Part shown: in pieces, positions 34,631-42,531 of the stretch
Layout: the number at the start of each line of letters is the position of its first letter
Numbering within the stretch: the stretch's first letter is position 1
From: JAZKFT01 sp965246935
Lineage (GTDB): Bacteria; Bacteroidota; Bacteroidia; Chitinophagales; Chitinophagaceae
NCBI GenBank assembly: GCA_965246935.1
Contig: CBDFGC010000038.1
Span: forward strand, 310,001-374,000
DNA: 64,000 bases
Direction of reading: 5' to 3'
The notes under the pieces: generated by a model
What the model saw: only the letters and a program-made list of their open reading frames with translations
The model's database searches: none
What the model was told of the DNA's origin: nothing
Translations under genes and position numbers: made by a program

Positions 34631-35179
34631 TCACGATTTTCCTGCCGCACTGCAATCCACCATTACGGATACGTCCATTTCTTTGGCTATTTTATCCTTT
34701 ACCAATGATGGAATATTAATGTTATAATCAGCCGGGTTAATTTTAAAATCACACTTACCAATTAGTTTGCCTCCTTCTACCTGCATCGTAGCTGGCGCTT
34801 CTACAGGTTTGGTTACGCCATGCAGTGTAAGCTGGCCTTTTATTGTTGTGTTGTAAGTGCCCTCGGTTGCCAGGTTTACATCACCGGTATAGCTGCCGGT
34901 AAAACTGGCTTTCGGATACTTATCGCTTTCTACATATTTTTCATTAAAATGTTGCTGCATCAGTTCCCTTGAAAATAAAAACCCTTTTAGCAGCAGCGTG
35001 AAAGCAAGGTTTTTACTGCCTCCGTCTATTACCGCATACACCTGGTTATTAGTAGCTTTAATATCCTCCAATGGCGTTTTGGAATAAAAGCTAATTACTC
35101 CATTCCGGGTCATGTATTTCTGTGCAGTAGCAGTATAGCCGATAGCTGTTACAGCCAGCAAAAAAATTAGTTTTTTCAT
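34631..35179 (-). CDS. YceI-family periplasmic lipocalin-like protein
   Basis: A 182-aa exported protein; signal peptide MKKLIFLLAVTAIGYTATAQ. The YceI beta-barrel shows ISFYSKTPLEDIKATNN near the start, the central SDKYPKASFTGSY and the GQLTLHGVTKPVEAP strand pair, then DYNINIPSLVKDKIAKEM. YceI proteins bind isoprenoid-type ligands in a barrel. Here the gene follows a cytochrome c lipoprotein and precedes DUF5777 in the same operon. Confidence 0.92.
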   Translation of the reverse strand: MKKLIFLLAVTAIGYTATAQKYMTRNGVISFYSKTPLEDIKATNNQVYAVIDGGSKNLAFTLLLKGFLFSRELMQQHFNEKYVESDKYPKASFTGSYTGDVNLATEGTYNTTIKGQLTLHGVTKPVEAPATMQVEGGKLIGKCDFKINPADYNINIPSLVKDKIAKEMDVSVMVDCSAAGKS

Positions 35180-35265
35180 ATAAGTATAATTTTATGTGTA
35201 AATAAAAGGTTAGGAAAACCGGCCCCGGAGGGAATCATTCAGGATGCATTATCAATTGTTACTTA

Positions 35266-35646
35266 TTAATTGTTAAGAGCGCCGCGTTCGATCCAGTCCT
35301 TAATCTTATTAATATCGCAATCAGAAAGTTTTGCCCCGCCCTGAGGCATTGGCGAAAAACCGGCGGAATGGGTAATGGCGCCCAGCAAATTGCCAGCCAT
35401 TGCCCATATTTTCAGGTTGTTGTACGAGTCAAGTCTTACACCGCCCTGGCTACTTCCATTGCCGTGGCAGCTATAACAGTTTGCGCTGAATATTGGGGCT
35501 ACATTAGCGGCCAGTTTCATATTCACCGTATCGCAGGTGGGAGTGATAACGACAGGGCCTGTTAAATGCTGTTCATTCTCTTTTGAGCAAGCTACCATCA
35601 TCCCGCAAAAAAGAATTATCACAAATGGTAAGATATGTTTTTTCAT
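35266..35646 (-). CDS. c-type cytochrome lipoprotein
   Basis: A 126-aa lipoprotein (MKKHILPFVIILFCGMMVAC, lipobox Cys). One haem-attachment site, NCYSCHGNG, has CxxCH; Met in SPMPQGGAKL is the likely sixth ligand. The tail NKIKDWIERGALNN is typical of small cytochrome domains. It is periplasmic or outer-membrane anchored and would carry one electron. It sits between the OB-fold gene and yceI in the cluster. Confidence 0.9.
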   Translation of the reverse strand: MKKHILPFVIILFCGMMVACSKENEQHLTGPVVITPTCDTVNMKLAANVAPIFSANCYSCHGNGSSQGGVRLDSYNNLKIWAMAGNLLGAITHSAGFSPMPQGGAKLSDCDINKIKDWIERGALNN

Positions 35647-35672
35647 AATTTATATCAGCTATTTATTAACAT

Positions 35673-36083
35673 TCATTTATTAGAAACAATTACGGCATCC
35701 AGCACATTTACATCCATCAGAAAACCGGCACATTTTCCTTTGATGGTAATTGTTTTATGCTGCTGTACGTTGGTTGATTCAACAGTAGCCATACTACAGT
35801 TTACGCCACCCATTGCATCTTTAGCAGTCAGCAAAACCGAAAGGGTGGAATCTGTTTTTTGTACCTCACCTATTGTACCGCTTACCTCCAGAATTTTACC
35901 GGTATATTTTTGATTAGCTGCCGTTTCATTGGTTTCAAATTGTTTGTATAACTCATCAGCTGAAAGCGCAAAATCTGTTTGTTGGCTGGCAGCGGTAGTA
36001 CGTGGCTTTTTATACAGGTAAATACCAATTGCCAAACCGATGCACACGAGCATACCTATGGTAATGAGAATCTTTTTTCGCAT
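35673..36083 (-). CDS. membrane-anchored OB-fold (tRNA_anti-like) protein
   Basis: A 136-aa protein with one N-terminal membrane helix (residues about 5-24) and a periplasmic OB fold of the tRNA_anti-like family: ADELYKQFETNETAANQKYTG, ILEVSGTIGEV, and KTITIKGKCAGFLMDVNVLDA. Two Cys (VNCSM and GKCAG) could pair. Such domains are common in Bacteroidota envelope proteins; function unknown. Part of the sigma-factor cluster. Confidence 0.83.
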   Translation of the reverse strand: MRKKILITIGMLVCIGLAIGIYLYKKPRTTAASQQTDFALSADELYKQFETNETAANQKYTGKILEVSGTIGEVQKTDSTLSVLLTAKDAMGGVNCSMATVESTNVQQHKTITIKGKCAGFLMDVNVLDAVIVSNK

Positions 36084-36100
36084 AACACATCAATTAAAAT

Positions 36101-37552
36101 TTAGTGAATGGGCAGTGTAAAACCAAAATTTACACCGGCACTTGAAAGCGGTAATTTACCAATGCCTATTCCCTGCAACGGAAGTTTTGCATACGGTTCA
36201 ATACGCAGGCTGCCGGCATGTTTAAGACTTATTTGGTAGCCGACATGTAGCTGCAATACCGATAACCAGTTTTTTGATGAATTGGTGTAATTTTTATAAC
36301 CATAATATTGCATATTATACCGTTTAGATTCATAGCTGTAATCTTCTTTTTTCATAATATAAGAAGATACGCCTGCCCCCAGGTACAAATTGCCATTGGT
36401 GTGGCTGTTAAAATGATACTGAATAGTCATTGGTATCTCTACCAGGTTACACGATCCGTTTAAATCCAGTATCTCGGTATGCATCGGAAGTCCAAGATTT
36501 TCGGTTGATACATGCGTTCCTTTAGAATAGTATCTTTTGTAGTTCCATATTAGGCCTGTTTCAAATGTCAGATGCCTGCCTGTATAATAGCCTGCCAGAA
36601 AGCCAATATTATATCCGGCGCCATCAACCCTGTTTGATTTTACGGCGCTAAAATCAGGTCCGGTGATTAGCCCGATATAAACCCCGGGTTTGCTTTGGTT
36701 CTTATTGTTTATAACGGGCTTTTTTACGGCTGCTGTATTCGTATTGTCGTTTGCCTTGCTCTTTTTGGAAGATGTTGATGTGTCTGTTGATTGTTTTGAT
36801 GCAATTGTTTGTTTTGTGCTATCGGTAACAGCGCTCCCGGTGCGGATGACTGTTTGTTTGATGGTACTTGTGTCTAATCTGCTTATTACTTTTTCAGGTA
36901 TAATCTTGTGGCCGGATGAAAGCGGATAACGATTGCTGTTTTTAGTGCCGGATTGCAGGAAAACAGATGCATTGGTGGAACGTTGTCTTTTTGTTTTTTT
37001 GCTAATCACGGCAGATAATTGACGTTCCATCCGGTTAGTGCTAACCTGGCTTTTTACTTTATTAAATTGCTGCTTTATGTTACTGTTAGTGGAGTGGTTT
37101 GCTACTATACGATTACCGGGCTGCGTTTTTACATCAACCGTTGCAGGATGCTGTGTTGTTAGTGAATCAGTATTGTTTACCCCTTCGTTCTTCTTACTTT
37201 CTCTGGTTGCAAATGCTTGTTTTCCGGTAGTGTTCGTATCTATTGTTGTTTTAACCGATAAATGGTTCTTATTATTCTGCGGCGCTGCCTGATGTTGCTG
37301 ATTATTTTGGCCGTATTGAGGTATCGGATTAATCTGGTAATGCCTGAGCAAAAAAGGGAACGGCACCAGCAGTAAAAGCAACAGCCACAAATACCTGCGT
37401 TTGGGTTCTTTTTCCTTAGGCATACTTGTTTCCACATCTTCCTGCAGGCGCACATTATCAAAGTTGGCGCCGCTGGTATTGAGCGGATAATTATTAGCCG
37501 CCTGGCGGAACAAATTGTCCATATTGTCCATATCGTCATTTACAGGTTGCAT
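36101..37552 (-). CDS. membrane-spanning beta-barrel protein partner of the ECF sigma factor
   Basis: A 483-aa protein with a cytoplasmic N-terminus (MDNLFRQAANNYPLNTSG), one membrane helix (about residues 50-68) and a long Ser/Thr/Asn/Lys-rich linker (about 75-285). The C-terminal domain (about 290-483) is a PorT-like outer-membrane-protein fold: YNIGFLAGYYTGRHLTFETG and IPMTIQYHF. Its start overlaps the sigma gene by 13 bp, so the two are translationally coupled. The N-tail/helix/barrel layout and the position directly after an ECF sigma gene suggest an anti-sigma or sensor role, which is inference. Confidence 0.82.
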   Translation of the reverse strand: MQPVNDDMDNMDNLFRQAANNYPLNTSGANFDNVRLQEDVETSMPKEKEPKRRYLWLLLLLLVPFPFLLRHYQINPIPQYGQNNQQHQAAPQNNKNHLSVKTTIDTNTTGKQAFATRESKKNEGVNNTDSLTTQHPATVDVKTQPGNRIVANHSTNSNIKQQFNKVKSQVSTNRMERQLSAVISKKTKRQRSTNASVFLQSGTKNSNRYPLSSGHKIIPEKVISRLDTSTIKQTVIRTGSAVTDSTKQTIASKQSTDTSTSSKKSKANDNTNTAAVKKPVINNKNQSKPGVYIGLITGPDFSAVKSNRVDGAGYNIGFLAGYYTGRHLTFETGLIWNYKRYYSKGTHVSTENLGLPMHTEILDLNGSCNLVEIPMTIQYHFNSHTNGNLYLGAGVSSYIMKKEDYSYESKRYNMQYYGYKNYTNSSKNWLSVLQLHVGYQISLKHAGSLRIEPYAKLPLQGIGIGKLPLSSAGVNFGFTLPIH

Positions 37553-38115
37553 ACATTTGCCATTGGCACCTCTTTATGAATTGTTTTTTTTAAATGTTCT
37601 TTGGCTTTGGATAAATTAGATTTACTGGTGCCTACACTGATGCCGAGATGGTCGGCAATTTCCTGATGAGCAAATCCGTCGATTACATACATATTGAATA
37701 CGGTACGGTAGGCAGGCGGCAACTTGCGTACCTGTTGAATTAATTCTTTATATAAAAGGCTGTTATCGCTTTTCTGCGACGGATCAGCTGGTTCCCATAC
37801 ATGTTCGGGTACATAGCCAACTTCCGGCGACATGTGGCCTTTACGCAATTCATCAATAGCCGTGTTTACGAAAATACGCCGCATCCAACCCATTAGCATC
37901 ATCTCCATTTCTTCATGCTTGTTACATTCAAAGCGGCTTATATTTTTAAATAATTTTACAAAGCCATCATTAACTACGTCTACTGCCTTTTCGTACCGGA
38001 AAATGTAACGGAATACAATCTTCAGTGCATAACCATAATAATGCTCATACAGCACTTTCTGACACTTGTAGTCATTACTCATACATCCTTCAACTATGGC
38101 AGGAAGATTATTCAA
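37540..38115 (-). CDS. ECF-type RNA polymerase sigma factor
   Basis: A 191-aa sigma-70 family factor. Region 2 is at about residues 20-95 (YGYALKIVFRYIFRYEKAVDVVNDGFVKLFKNI), and region 4 at about 125-180 has LPPAYRTVFNMYVIDGFAHQEIADHLGISVGTSKSNLSKAKEHL, the helix-turn-helix for the -35 element. First gene of the minus-strand cluster and presumably autoregulatory. Bacteroidota ECF factors of this kind often act without a classical anti-sigma; the coupled barrel protein may fill that role. Confidence 0.92.
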   Translation of the reverse strand: MNNLPAIVEGCMSNDYKCQKVLYEHYYGYALKIVFRYIFRYEKAVDVVNDGFVKLFKNISRFECNKHEEMEMMLMGWMRRIFVNTAIDELRKGHMSPEVGYVPEHVWEPADPSQKSDNSLLYKELIQQVRKLPPAYRTVFNMYVIDGFAHQEIADHLGISVGTSKSNLSKAKEHLKKTIHKEVPMANVCNL

Positions 38116-38237
38116 TGTTGATAGCGTGGTCTGGTTTCGTTAAATGAATACGAGGGTGTGGAAAATAAGGTTGCCTGGTAGAAATATTTTTTGAGATAAT
38201 CAGATGGTTGAAATTACCCGAAAATACCCCAAAAACA

Positions 38238-38262
38238 AAACCCTGCTTTCATTGCAGGGTTT
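38238..38262 (-). terminator. terminator of the Uma2-like gene
   Basis: AAACCCTGC-loop-GCAGGGTTT on the minus strand, then TGTTTTTGGGG. It lies about 30 bp after the Uma2 stop and ahead of the sigma gene's own transcription unit. Confidence 0.8.
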
Positions 38263-38292
38263 AGCAAAAGATATACAGGAATGAAACGGCTT

Positions 38293-38886
38293 TTAATCGT
38301 TTATGGATGCCATGAACCGGCCAACATTTACAGTAAGGCCCGCTAACAGTTCAACATCACTATTCCAGTTTATCCATTGCCAGGGCCCGTCAGGCGTAGC
38401 TATAAGAATGCTTTCGGCAGCTGTAAAAACCCAGATCACTTTACTAACGCCAAAAGATAATAATTTAGATACTTTTTTATGGATGTAAGTAACTTCCGTT
38501 TCGTGGTCCAGATCAGCAATTACATCCACTTCAATCTGTACAAACGGTGGTATTTCAAAATAATGCTTTGTAAATACAGAAGATGGTAGCCTGGATTTTT
38601 CATAAATCAGAATATCACCGGAAAGATTATTGCCTTTTTCTAAGTGCAGGCCAGGTTCGTTTGTAAAGAAAAAATATTTTTCTTCTGCATTCAGAAACAG
38701 GTTCTTCAAAAAAAAATGAACAATCAGGCTTTGTAGGCTGCTGCATCCCATAATACTTTCCTGTGTTTGTGTTTTATTTAAAACAGATTTGTATCCTTTA
38801 CGGTAATAGGGCTTGCCATCAATTTCATCGTAAATAAGGGCTTCCGGTATTTTACGGGTTCTTTTCTTTATTACTGCTGCTTCCAT
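38293..38886 (-). CDS. Uma2-family protein (second)
   Basis: A 197-aa protein of the Bacteroidota-type Uma2 clade. Markers: IPEALIYDEIDGKPYYRKGY at the N-terminus, IMGCSSLQSLIVHFFLK, a NLSGDILIYEKS strand with the conserved Asp, and FVQIEVDVIADL. It is shorter on similarity to the copy at 16247-16789, so the two are ancient relatives rather than recent duplicates. It has its own terminator. Confidence 0.85.
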   Translation of the reverse strand: MEAAVIKKRTRKIPEALIYDEIDGKPYYRKGYKSVLNKTQTQESIMGCSSLQSLIVHFFLKNLFLNAEEKYFFFTNEPGLHLEKGNNLSGDILIYEKSRLPSSVFTKHYFEIPPFVQIEVDVIADLDHETEVTYIHKKVSKLLSFGVSKVIWVFTAAESILIATPDGPWQWINWNSDVELLAGLTVNVGRFMASIND

Positions 38887-38937
38887 ACACTGCTGCTTTA
38901 TTTGCCTTAAAATTAGGAAAATAGATTGTACTATTCG

Positions 38938-39516
38938 CTAATGGCTATAGTAAGGGCTAATCATTAAGTAAACGATAGGCCCCGTTACCGCCACATAAAA
39001 CCAGATGGGCCAGGTAATGCGGGCTATTTTTTTATGCCGGTCAAACTCACCGATGAGTGCCCGGTAGGCCGTAAATAAAATAAAAGGAAGGATAACTGCC
39101 GCCAGGAAAATATGCGTTAATAAAATAATAATATATACCAGCCGCATGCTACCTACGGCCGTTCTTTCTGCATCGCTTAGTATGCCATCCAGATTGGCAT
39201 CGCCAAACTTGGTTTCGCCGGCCAGCAGGTGGTGGGCGATGTACGTAATTAAAAATAAGACGGAGAAAAAAATGGCGGTCAGCATCAGCCGCTTGTGCAG
39301 GTGCACATTGCGTAACTTAATGGCAATAAGCGCTGCCAACAGCAGCACCGCAACAATAGCGTTGATAATGGCGTTGGTTTTGGCAAATAAGTGTATATCA
39401 AATCCTAAGTTCACCTGCAACTTGAATTTGGTAAGAATTACCACCACGGCAAACACCACGAAAGAAACGGTCAGGATTAGCGTCCGGGCCAGCCGGTCAT
39501 TTTTTTGGAGAACCAT
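38938..39516 (-). CDS. DUF420 membrane protein
   Basis: A 192-aa membrane protein of the DUF420 (YozB/CtaM-like) family with five or six helices. His-containing helices occur at LRNVHLHKRLML, TYIAHHLLAG and LLTHIFLAAVIL; these could hold metal or haem. In Bacteroidota it neighbours cytochrome-oxidase assembly genes. Here it lies 236 bp from the SCO gene on the same strand, supporting a role in copper/cytochrome oxidase biogenesis. Confidence 0.87.
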   Translation of the reverse strand: MVLQKNDRLARTLILTVSFVVFAVVVILTKFKLQVNLGFDIHLFAKTNAIINAIVAVLLLAALIAIKLRNVHLHKRLMLTAIFFSVLFLITYIAHHLLAGETKFGDANLDGILSDAERTAVGSMRLVYIIILLTHIFLAAVILPFILFTAYRALIGEFDRHKKIARITWPIWFYVAVTGPIVYLMISPYYSH

Positions 39517-39527
39517 AAATACGAATT

Positions 39528-39751
39528 AGCAAATGCGACAATTAGCAAATATGCACATGCTGAGTTTTGCATTCATATAACTGCTTGTTACAGCATCTTT
39601 TTTAAGAAATGAGAATAAATTTTCAACTGCATACTTTCATCATTCTCTGCCATTATAGTACAGTCGGAGCAACGAACCCGCTGAATAATTACTTGAGACT
39701 TGCGCTGTTTACCATTTGCATATTTGCTGATTGTCACATTTGCACATTGTT
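39528..39751. repeat. TTTGCATATTTGC-type repeats, inverted pair
   Basis: The words CATTTGCATATTTGCTGATTG near 39716 and the inverse AGCAAATGCGACAATTAGC near 39533 enclose about 180 bp. The same family occurs near 13345 and 32725, and all copies abut a gene boundary. No gene is seen in the interval. Confidence 0.55.
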
Positions 39752-40567
39752 TCAAACCCCCAATTCTTCAAACTTGCTCCGGCGGCGGATAAACCAAAGC
39801 CCAACCAATACAATGATAGGCGCTAACGCCAGCAGCGGTATGATGGGGATGTATTCCCTGAAAATAGAAGGTTTATTGCGGTCACGTTCCAGGGTAAGCT
39901 TGCCAATATCATTTGCCAGAAAGCTCATAGAAATGCTGTCGAGCCCATTGTAGTAGCCACGTACCACGTGGTTTTTATCGAGCAGTACAATCCGTTCCGA
40001 ATGAATAAAATTAGTATCTATCTCTTCGCCATCCTGTGCCGGTATTTTTAATTCATGTAACATCAGATCGTAGATTTCTTTTTTAGGTCCGGTAAGCATG
40101 GCCCAGTTATCACTGTTTACTGCAAAGCGGTCGGCAAACCGTTTTAAAGCAGCTACGGAATCACGTTCGGGATCAACACTTAACGACAGGAAATTAACGA
40201 CTGAAGTATCCGTTACTTTTTTGTTACTGCGTTCCTCATAGCTTTTTTGCAGTTTCCGGATGTTGCGGGTAAGGCCCGGGCAAATATTGGGGCAGCGGGT
40301 AAAAAAAGTATTTACCACTACAATTTTGCCCTTTAATTGATCCAGGGAAAAGGGACTGCCTAACTGATCGGTGAGCGTAAAGTTGCGTACCCGGTGCCAT
40401 TGCGTATCCGTACGCATCTTGCCATCTTTTTCTGAGTTTATTACATTATCGTAGTAATAACGGCGGGGCATCGTTACGTTCCGGTCACTCAGGGTTTTTA
40501 TAATAAAATAGCAAATGACCGGTAGTACGAGCGCAATGCTAAGCCCTCCTAAAGCACTTTTGTTCAT
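39752..40567 (-). CDS. SCO-family copper chaperone
   Basis: SCO1/SenC-type thioredoxin-fold protein, 271 aa from ATG 40567 (MNKSALGGLSIALVLPVICY); the longer frame adds 13 unrelated residues. N-terminal membrane anchor, then the copper site CPNICPGL (two Cys) and the distal His in FIHSERIVLLD. A second helix near the C-terminus (IIPLLALAPIIVLVGLWFI) anchors the tail. The product delivers copper to the CuA site of cytochrome oxidase or maintains its thiols. It pairs with DUF420. Confidence 0.93.
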   Translation of the reverse strand: MNKSALGGLSIALVLPVICYFIIKTLSDRNVTMPRRYYYDNVINSEKDGKMRTDTQWHRVRNFTLTDQLGSPFSLDQLKGKIVVVNTFFTRCPNICPGLTRNIRKLQKSYEERSNKKVTDTSVVNFLSLSVDPERDSVAALKRFADRFAVNSDNWAMLTGPKKEIYDLMLHELKIPAQDGEEIDTNFIHSERIVLLDKNHVVRGYYNGLDSISMSFLANDIGKLTLERDRNKPSIFREYIPIIPLLALAPIIVLVGLWFIRRRSKFEELGV

Positions 40568-40710
40568 GTATGCGTTTGAAATGCGGTGCAAATGTAGGTA
40601 CTGCAATCAGGCAGCAGCCATCCTATCTTTACAATTGCATGTATTATAAAAACAGTTATCCGTAACGTATGTTCGCCAGGATGCAGCAGGATAACACATT
40701 TATACATGTA

Positions 40711-40743
40711 AAAACGCCTTACAACAGCGTTGCAAGGCGTTTT
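40711..40743 (-). terminator. terminator of the PDZ gene
   Basis: AAAACGCCTTGCAA pairs with TTGTAAGGCGTTTT on the minus strand (one mismatch), then a T run. It lies 24 bp past the PDZ stop. Confidence 0.8.
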
Positions 40744-40766
40744 AGGTATACTGTTATATTTTGTTC

Positions 40767-41780
40767 TTATAACTCTGCTGTTTTAATCTTCTTTGGCACT
40801 TTCAGCGTAAGGGTTTGAGCACTGCCATTGCGAAGCACTTTTAGGGTAATTTCCGTTTTTTCCCGGTTATCGGCCAATAGCCGCTTCAGATCGTCTGTAG
40901 TTTTTATGGCAGTACCGGCTACTTCTGTTATGATATCAGTTTCTTTCAGGCCAGCTTTGGCTGCTGCACCTTCTTCTTTGATGTTGGTTACAACGGCGCC
41001 ATCACCATTTTCATTATCCTTAATCCCAAAACCGAATTTCGGACGGTCGCTGTTGATAGAAAATCCATGCATGCCATTGTCGTCGAACTTAAAAAGATCA
41101 CTATTGGGCATGTGCGCCATCGGAGGTAACGGCGGCATGGCATCTTCATTCATATTCCAGCTCTGGCTGCCGGAAAAAGCGGAGGCGTTTTTACCCAGCG
41201 TTGCTTTGAACTTTTTTTCTTTACCGCTACGCAACGCCGTTATATCTACTACATCTTCGGGTTTGTACTTTCCAATTGCTTTTACCAGTTGGTCGCCATC
41301 GGCAATTTTATCTCCATTAATCGAAGTAATAATATCATCTTTTTGGAGGCCGGCATTGGCAGCGCCGCTTTCTGCTGTTACTTCTGTAACCTTAGCACCT
41401 TTTTCATCTTTATCTACATTTACGCCCAGCATTGCTTTATTGCTGCGGGCTGCATCTTTAAAATAGCGGAACGCCTTATTGGACTGCCCGAAGCTGTCAC
41501 TAAAGTTTTTGAAATTAAATTTGTTGTCGCCAAAAGCTTTACCAAAATCCTGAAAATTAAAATTGTCGTTTCCGAGCATATCCAGTTTGCCTTTCCAGTC
41601 TTTTACTTCCTCTCCGTTCACAGTTACCTTATCGCCATCGATAACAATCACGGTTTTTTCGGGCTTACCGCCGTTTTGTTTTTTCTCAATAATGATTTCT
41701 TTTTTCCCTTCATTTTTTTGTGCCAGTAAGCCGCCACCCAATAGTATAGCAAAGGAGAGGCTGAATAAGTACTTTTTCAT
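40767..41780 (-). CDS. secreted double-PDZ-domain protein
   Basis: A 337-aa protein from ATG 41780 (MKKYLFSLSFAILLGGGLLAQ, signal peptide); the frame extends 44 codons further upstream without similarity. First PDZ about residues 120-195 (MLGVNVDKDEKGAKVTEVT, SAAGLQKDDIITSINGDK), second about 245-330 (KFGFGIKDNENGDGAVVTNI, AAAKAGLKETDIITEVAG). No protease domain is present, so it is not HtrA; it more likely scaffolds or senses misfolded envelope proteins. Confidence 0.85.
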   Translation of the reverse strand: MKKYLFSLSFAILLGGGLLAQKNEGKKEIIIEKKQNGGKPEKTVIVIDGDKVTVNGEEVKDWKGKLDMLGNDNFNFQDFGKAFGDNKFNFKNFSDSFGQSNKAFRYFKDAARSNKAMLGVNVDKDEKGAKVTEVTAESGAANAGLQKDDIITSINGDKIADGDQLVKAIGKYKPEDVVDITALRSGKEKKFKATLGKNASAFSGSQSWNMNEDAMPPLPPMAHMPNSDLFKFDDNGMHGFSINSDRPKFGFGIKDNENGDGAVVTNIKEEGAAAKAGLKETDIITEVAGTAIKTTDDLKRLLADNREKTEITLKVLRNGSAQTLTLKVPKKIKTAEL

Positions 41781-41882
41781 AAGAGGTATTTGTTTTTGCT
41801 TGCCACAAATATAAAGGCAATATTCTGTAAATGCGAAATCTTTCGTAGATGTTTTAAGAAAATTTTTAGGATGTGGCAACTG

Positions 41883-42033
41883 GACGCTTGAAGGGTTCTC
41901 AAATCCCTTCAAGCGTTAGTAGCGTAGGGTAGCTTTTGATAAGTAAATTCCTGAAAGTATTTGGGAATAATAGAATTGATAATTACAACAAGCTTTTCAC
42001 TGCTTTAATCACTACAGGCAGGTTGCTTACATG
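41883..42033 (-). pseudogene. decayed duplicate of the alaS 3' end and its terminator
   Basis: Minus-strand positions 42033-41983 translate as VSNLPVVIKAVKSLL plus stop, against VSNLPAVIEAVKSLL plus stop at the end of AlaS. A hairpin ACGCTTGAAGGG ... CCCTTCAAGCGT lies at 41884-41916, matching the real terminator stem at 42492-42526. The copy has lost the T run and drifted, so it is an old partial duplication. Confidence 0.78.
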
Positions 42034-42123
42034 ATAGCTACTGCCTTTAACTGACGCCGGACGCTGACTGCAAATAGTTGAAACATAAAAGATCGTTGCT
42101 ATCCGGCCATAGTTGCCCCCAAA
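42034..42123. other. spacer between the alaS remnant and repeat copy B
   Basis: No gene. It ends with GTTGCCCCCAAACCCCTAAAGG (42113 onward), the outer flank of the large repeat and inverse of TTTGGGGGCAACC near 42446. Confidence 0.5.
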
Positions 42124-42352
42124 CCCCTAAAGGTCAATGTCATTAAGTGAAGGATTGTAGTATCAGTTATGCGCCGTAGGTGCAACCTGTTTGTAGCAAA
42201 CAGACATCCTTGATGTTTGCATGCCACGTAGTGGCTACCTGATCAGAGAACAGGGGTAGCCACTACGTGGCAATGATCCCCTTTTTCGCTTTGTTTTCTA
42301 CAAACAGAAAGCCCCGATGGGGCTTATCTTAATGACATTGCCCTAAAGGGGA
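42124..42352. repeat. 230-bp structured dispersed repeat, copy B
   Basis: Same element as 6338-6568, with conserved order GGATTGTAGTATCAGTTATG, GCGCCGTAGGTGCAACCTG, the TGCCACGTAGTGGCTACC stem pair and GCCCCGATGGGGC. It lies between the alaS terminator and the old duplicate of the alaS end. The outer pair GTTGCCCCCAAAC (near 42113) and GTTTGGGGGCAAC (near 42446) makes a larger inverted frame of about 350 bp. Confidence 0.8.
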
Positions 42353-42491
42353 ACCTGGGTTTAAACAGACCAAATAATTGTAAAAACGAGTAGCACGGTA
42401 TTCGCACCTCAAATCACATTTCAAATTCAAATTCCCCTTTAGGGAGTTTGGGGGCAACCAACACCGGATGTAAACACTTAAAAAATTAAAA

Positions 42492-42526
42492 AACGCTTGA
42501 AGGGATTTGGAAACCCATCAAGCGTT
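42492..42526 (-). terminator. alaS terminator
   Basis: AACGCTTGATGGG-loop-CCCTTCAAGCGTT on the minus strand followed by TTTTTTAATTTTT, 6 bp past the stop codon. Confidence 0.9.
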
Positions 42527-42531
42527 ATGAG

